A stretch of 64,000 nt of DNA from Marinobacter piscis (GTDB lineage Bacteria; Pseudomonadota; Gammaproteobacteria; Pseudomonadales; Oleiphilaceae): NCBI RefSeq assembly GCF_007671655.1, contig NZ_VCGX01000001.1, positions 963,917 to 1,027,916 of the forward strand. Reading direction: 5' to 3'. The notes under the pieces were generated by a model, which made no database searches, had not been told where the DNA came from, and worked only from the letters and a program-made list of their open reading frames with translations. Below are positions 62,642 to 64,000 of the stretch, in pieces. The position numbers were made by a program, and so were the translations under genes. Every line of letters starts with the position of its first letter. The first letter of the stretch is position 1.

Positions 62642-63460
62642 CTATTCCTTGAAATATACCACCTGATGGGTCGTGGCGAGTAACAGCCCGTTACGGCTCC
62701 ACATTTCAGCACTCTGGTCGAAGAAACCCTTGCCAAAATGATTGGATCTCGCGCTGCCGAGTATGTGGTCGCTCCCCGTTTCCTGCAGTTGTTGTTGGTC
62801 AGCGTGAAAATAGGTTGTCAGAGACACAGTACCTATGGGGGCGAGCTTCGACCGACGAATGAAAATGCGTGGGAAGAAGGCATCACACAGGGCTGACAAA
62901 GATACAAAGTCCAGCGGTCGGGCCGGCTCATCCCGTATCCATACACGGCTGAGCGAAGGTTCGTCCGGGTTAGGCTCGCCCAGCAGTGCACCATCTACAA
63001 AGCGCATATCGTAATTGTGAGTCCAGGGTGGGCGCCCTTCCAGCGCGAAACGCTCGAGGTCTGACGCCTGGGGCACTTGCGGGAACGCGAGTTCTGTGGA
63101 TTCCCAGGTCTCTCTTCTGCGGGCAGTAACGGCGGTAGCGAAGGTAACCACCTCGTCGTTCTGGGTCATCTCCACCCACCAGTGCTGACTGTTGCGGTTC
63201 GTGCGCACCGGCCGGGCAATCACGTCAAAATTTCCGTCTGCCACGGGGGCAGTAAAGTTGACCGTCAGGGAGACTGGCTCCCCAAGCAATTCCTCATGGG
63301 AAAGCACTGCATTGAGCAGAGTAGCGCCGGTTGTGCCTCCAAACGGCCCGACCATATTGGCGTAGCCCTTGCTGGTATGACCCTGCCAGCGACCGGGACC
63401 GAGTGACTCCAGGGCAACGGCCTGATCCAGAGGATGATTACGTGTGCTGTTGTTGTTCAT
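62642..63460 (-). CDS. TesB-like acyl-CoA thioesterase
   Basis: 272 residues, two hotdog repeats: GFFGG-like segment NMVGPFGGTTGATLLNAV (about 35-52) and LSALCDAFFPRIFIRR (about 178-193) with the Asp of the TesB class. Hydrolyses acyl-CoA to free acid, regenerating CoA when the pathway is overloaded. ATG 63460 has GAGG upstream; a frame to 63487 exists but lacks support. 50 bases after the carboxylase gene, the same operon. Confidence 0.85.
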   Translation of the reverse strand: MNNNSTRNHPLDQAVALESLGPGRWQGHTSKGYANMVGPFGGTTGATLLNAVLSHEELLGEPVSLTVNFTAPVADGNFDVIARPVRTNRNSQHWWVEMTQNDEVVTFATAVTARRRETWESTELAFPQVPQASDLERFALEGRPPWTHNYDMRFVDGALLGEPNPDEPSLSRVWIRDEPARPLDFVSLSALCDAFFPRIFIRRSKLAPIGTVSLTTYFHADQQQLQETGSDHILGSARSNHFGKGFFDQSAEMWSRNGLLLATTHQVVYFKE

Positions 63461-63510
63461 GGATGCCTCAAATAAAAAATGGTTCATTGATAGAGCTTTT
63501 CAGAAGGAGC

Positions 63511-64000
63511 TCACCAGGTGTCAATCATCGGTCGCCTGCGGCCATTACGGGGGCCGGGCTTTTTGACGGATTTCAGGCCCCGCAGAATCCAGCTGCGAGT
63601 ATCCGCCGGATCGATAACCGCGTCAATTTCAAGCGATGCTGCCATGTTCAATGCTTTGCCTTTCTCGTACTGTTCCGCCACCAGTTTATCAAACATCGCT
63701 TTCTGGGCCGTTTCGTCTCCGGCGTTGGCGATTTCATTGCGGTATCCGAGGCGCACCGCCCCCTCAAGTCCCATGCCCCCAAACTCCCCTGTGGGCCAGG
63801 ACACATTGAAAAATGGCGCATGGAAAGAACCCGCAGTCATGCCCATTGCACCCAGGCCATAGCCCTTGCGCAGCACAATCGACAGCACCGGCACCTGAAG
63901 GCTGGCCGCGGTTACGAACATGCGACTGGTGTGACGGACAAGCCCGGTTTTCTCGGCTTCCGGGCCCACCATGAATCCCGGGGTATCGCACAGGCTCACC
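63511..64000 (-). CDS. Acyl-CoA carboxylase carboxyltransferase subunit, C-terminal part (cut by window edge)
   Basis: At least 162 residues are visible; the gene runs off the right edge. CDTPGFMVGPEAEKTGLVRH, LSIVLRKGYGLGAMGMTAGSF and WPTGEFGGMGLEGAVRLGYR are typical of biotin-dependent carboxyltransferase beta subunits (propionyl-, methylcrotonyl- or acetyl-CoA carboxylase). The end GPRNGRRRPMIDTW is short and basic. It would turn an acyl-CoA plus carboxybiotin into a malonyl-type CoA. A biotin carboxylase gene would be expected outside the window. Substrate cannot be told from this part. Confidence 0.85.
   Translation of the reverse strand, partial: VSLCDTPGFMVGPEAEKTGLVRHTSRMFVTAASLQVPVLSIVLRKGYGLGAMGMTAGSFHAPFFNVSWPTGEFGGMGLEGAVRLGYRNEIANAGDETAQKAMFDKLVAEQYEKGKALNMAASLEIDAVIDPADTRSWILRGLKSVKKPGPRNGRRRPMIDTW

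Overview
The window looks like chromosomal DNA of a marine gammaproteobacterium of the Marinobacter type. This is inferred from moderately GC-rich coding DNA, Pseudomonas-like Paa proteins, a DcaP-type porin and many acyl-CoA enzymes; no rRNA or marker gene is present to confirm it. Almost all of it is catabolic: three blocks that import organic acids, activate them to CoA thioesters and break them down. I saw no tRNA, rRNA, IS element, prophage, CRISPR array or plasmid function.

Block 1 (1-21.3 kb) is a phenylacetate degradation island. After the start of a cbb3-type oxidase subunit I gene (cut by the left edge) comes the repressor gene paaX. A branched-chain-amino-acid-type ABC importer (2.6-7.9 kb) follows on the other strand. 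Its last ATPase is fused to an N-terminal hemerythrin-like domain. On the minus strand follow paaZ, paaEDCBA (ring epoxidase) and, behind a terminator, paaK-J-I-H-G-F, with paaY divergent from paaF. Together they encode the full route from phenylacetate through phenylacetyl-CoA, epoxide and oxepin-CoA to beta-oxidation products. Three promoters (importer, paaA, paaF/paaY) carry the same element, TGATAC-N27-GTATCR, most likely the PaaX operator. This places the importer in the phenylacetate regulon.

Block 2 (21.3-46.8 kb) is more mixed: a CynX-type MFS exporter, a secreted metal-hydrolase-like protein with a lectin tail that seems to lack half its barrel, a membrane-bound AraC regulator, an ACR3/bile-acid-type permease, a LysR regulator divergent from an acyl-CoA synthetase/nitronate monooxygenase pair, a TRAP transporter, an isomerase-like crotonase, a second acyl-CoA synthetase, then thioesterase-SDR-SurE-acyl-CoA synthetase followed by a second complete ABC importer, a ketopantoate-reductase-like protein and a class II aldolase-like protein.

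Block 3 (46.9-64 kb) resembles the pim/dca systems for dicarboxylates: a paired acyl-CoA dehydrogenase (PimC/PimD-like), a DcaP-type porin, thiolase plus glutaryl-CoA dehydrogenase, an unknown membrane protein, an IclR regulator, a FadB-like/thiolase/large acyl-CoA dehydrogenase/alcohol dehydrogenase operon, a TesB-like thioesterase, and the end of an acyl-CoA carboxylase subunit cut by the right edge. Blocks 2 and 3 probably serve one or more carboxylic-acid pathways whose substrates cannot be read from sequence.
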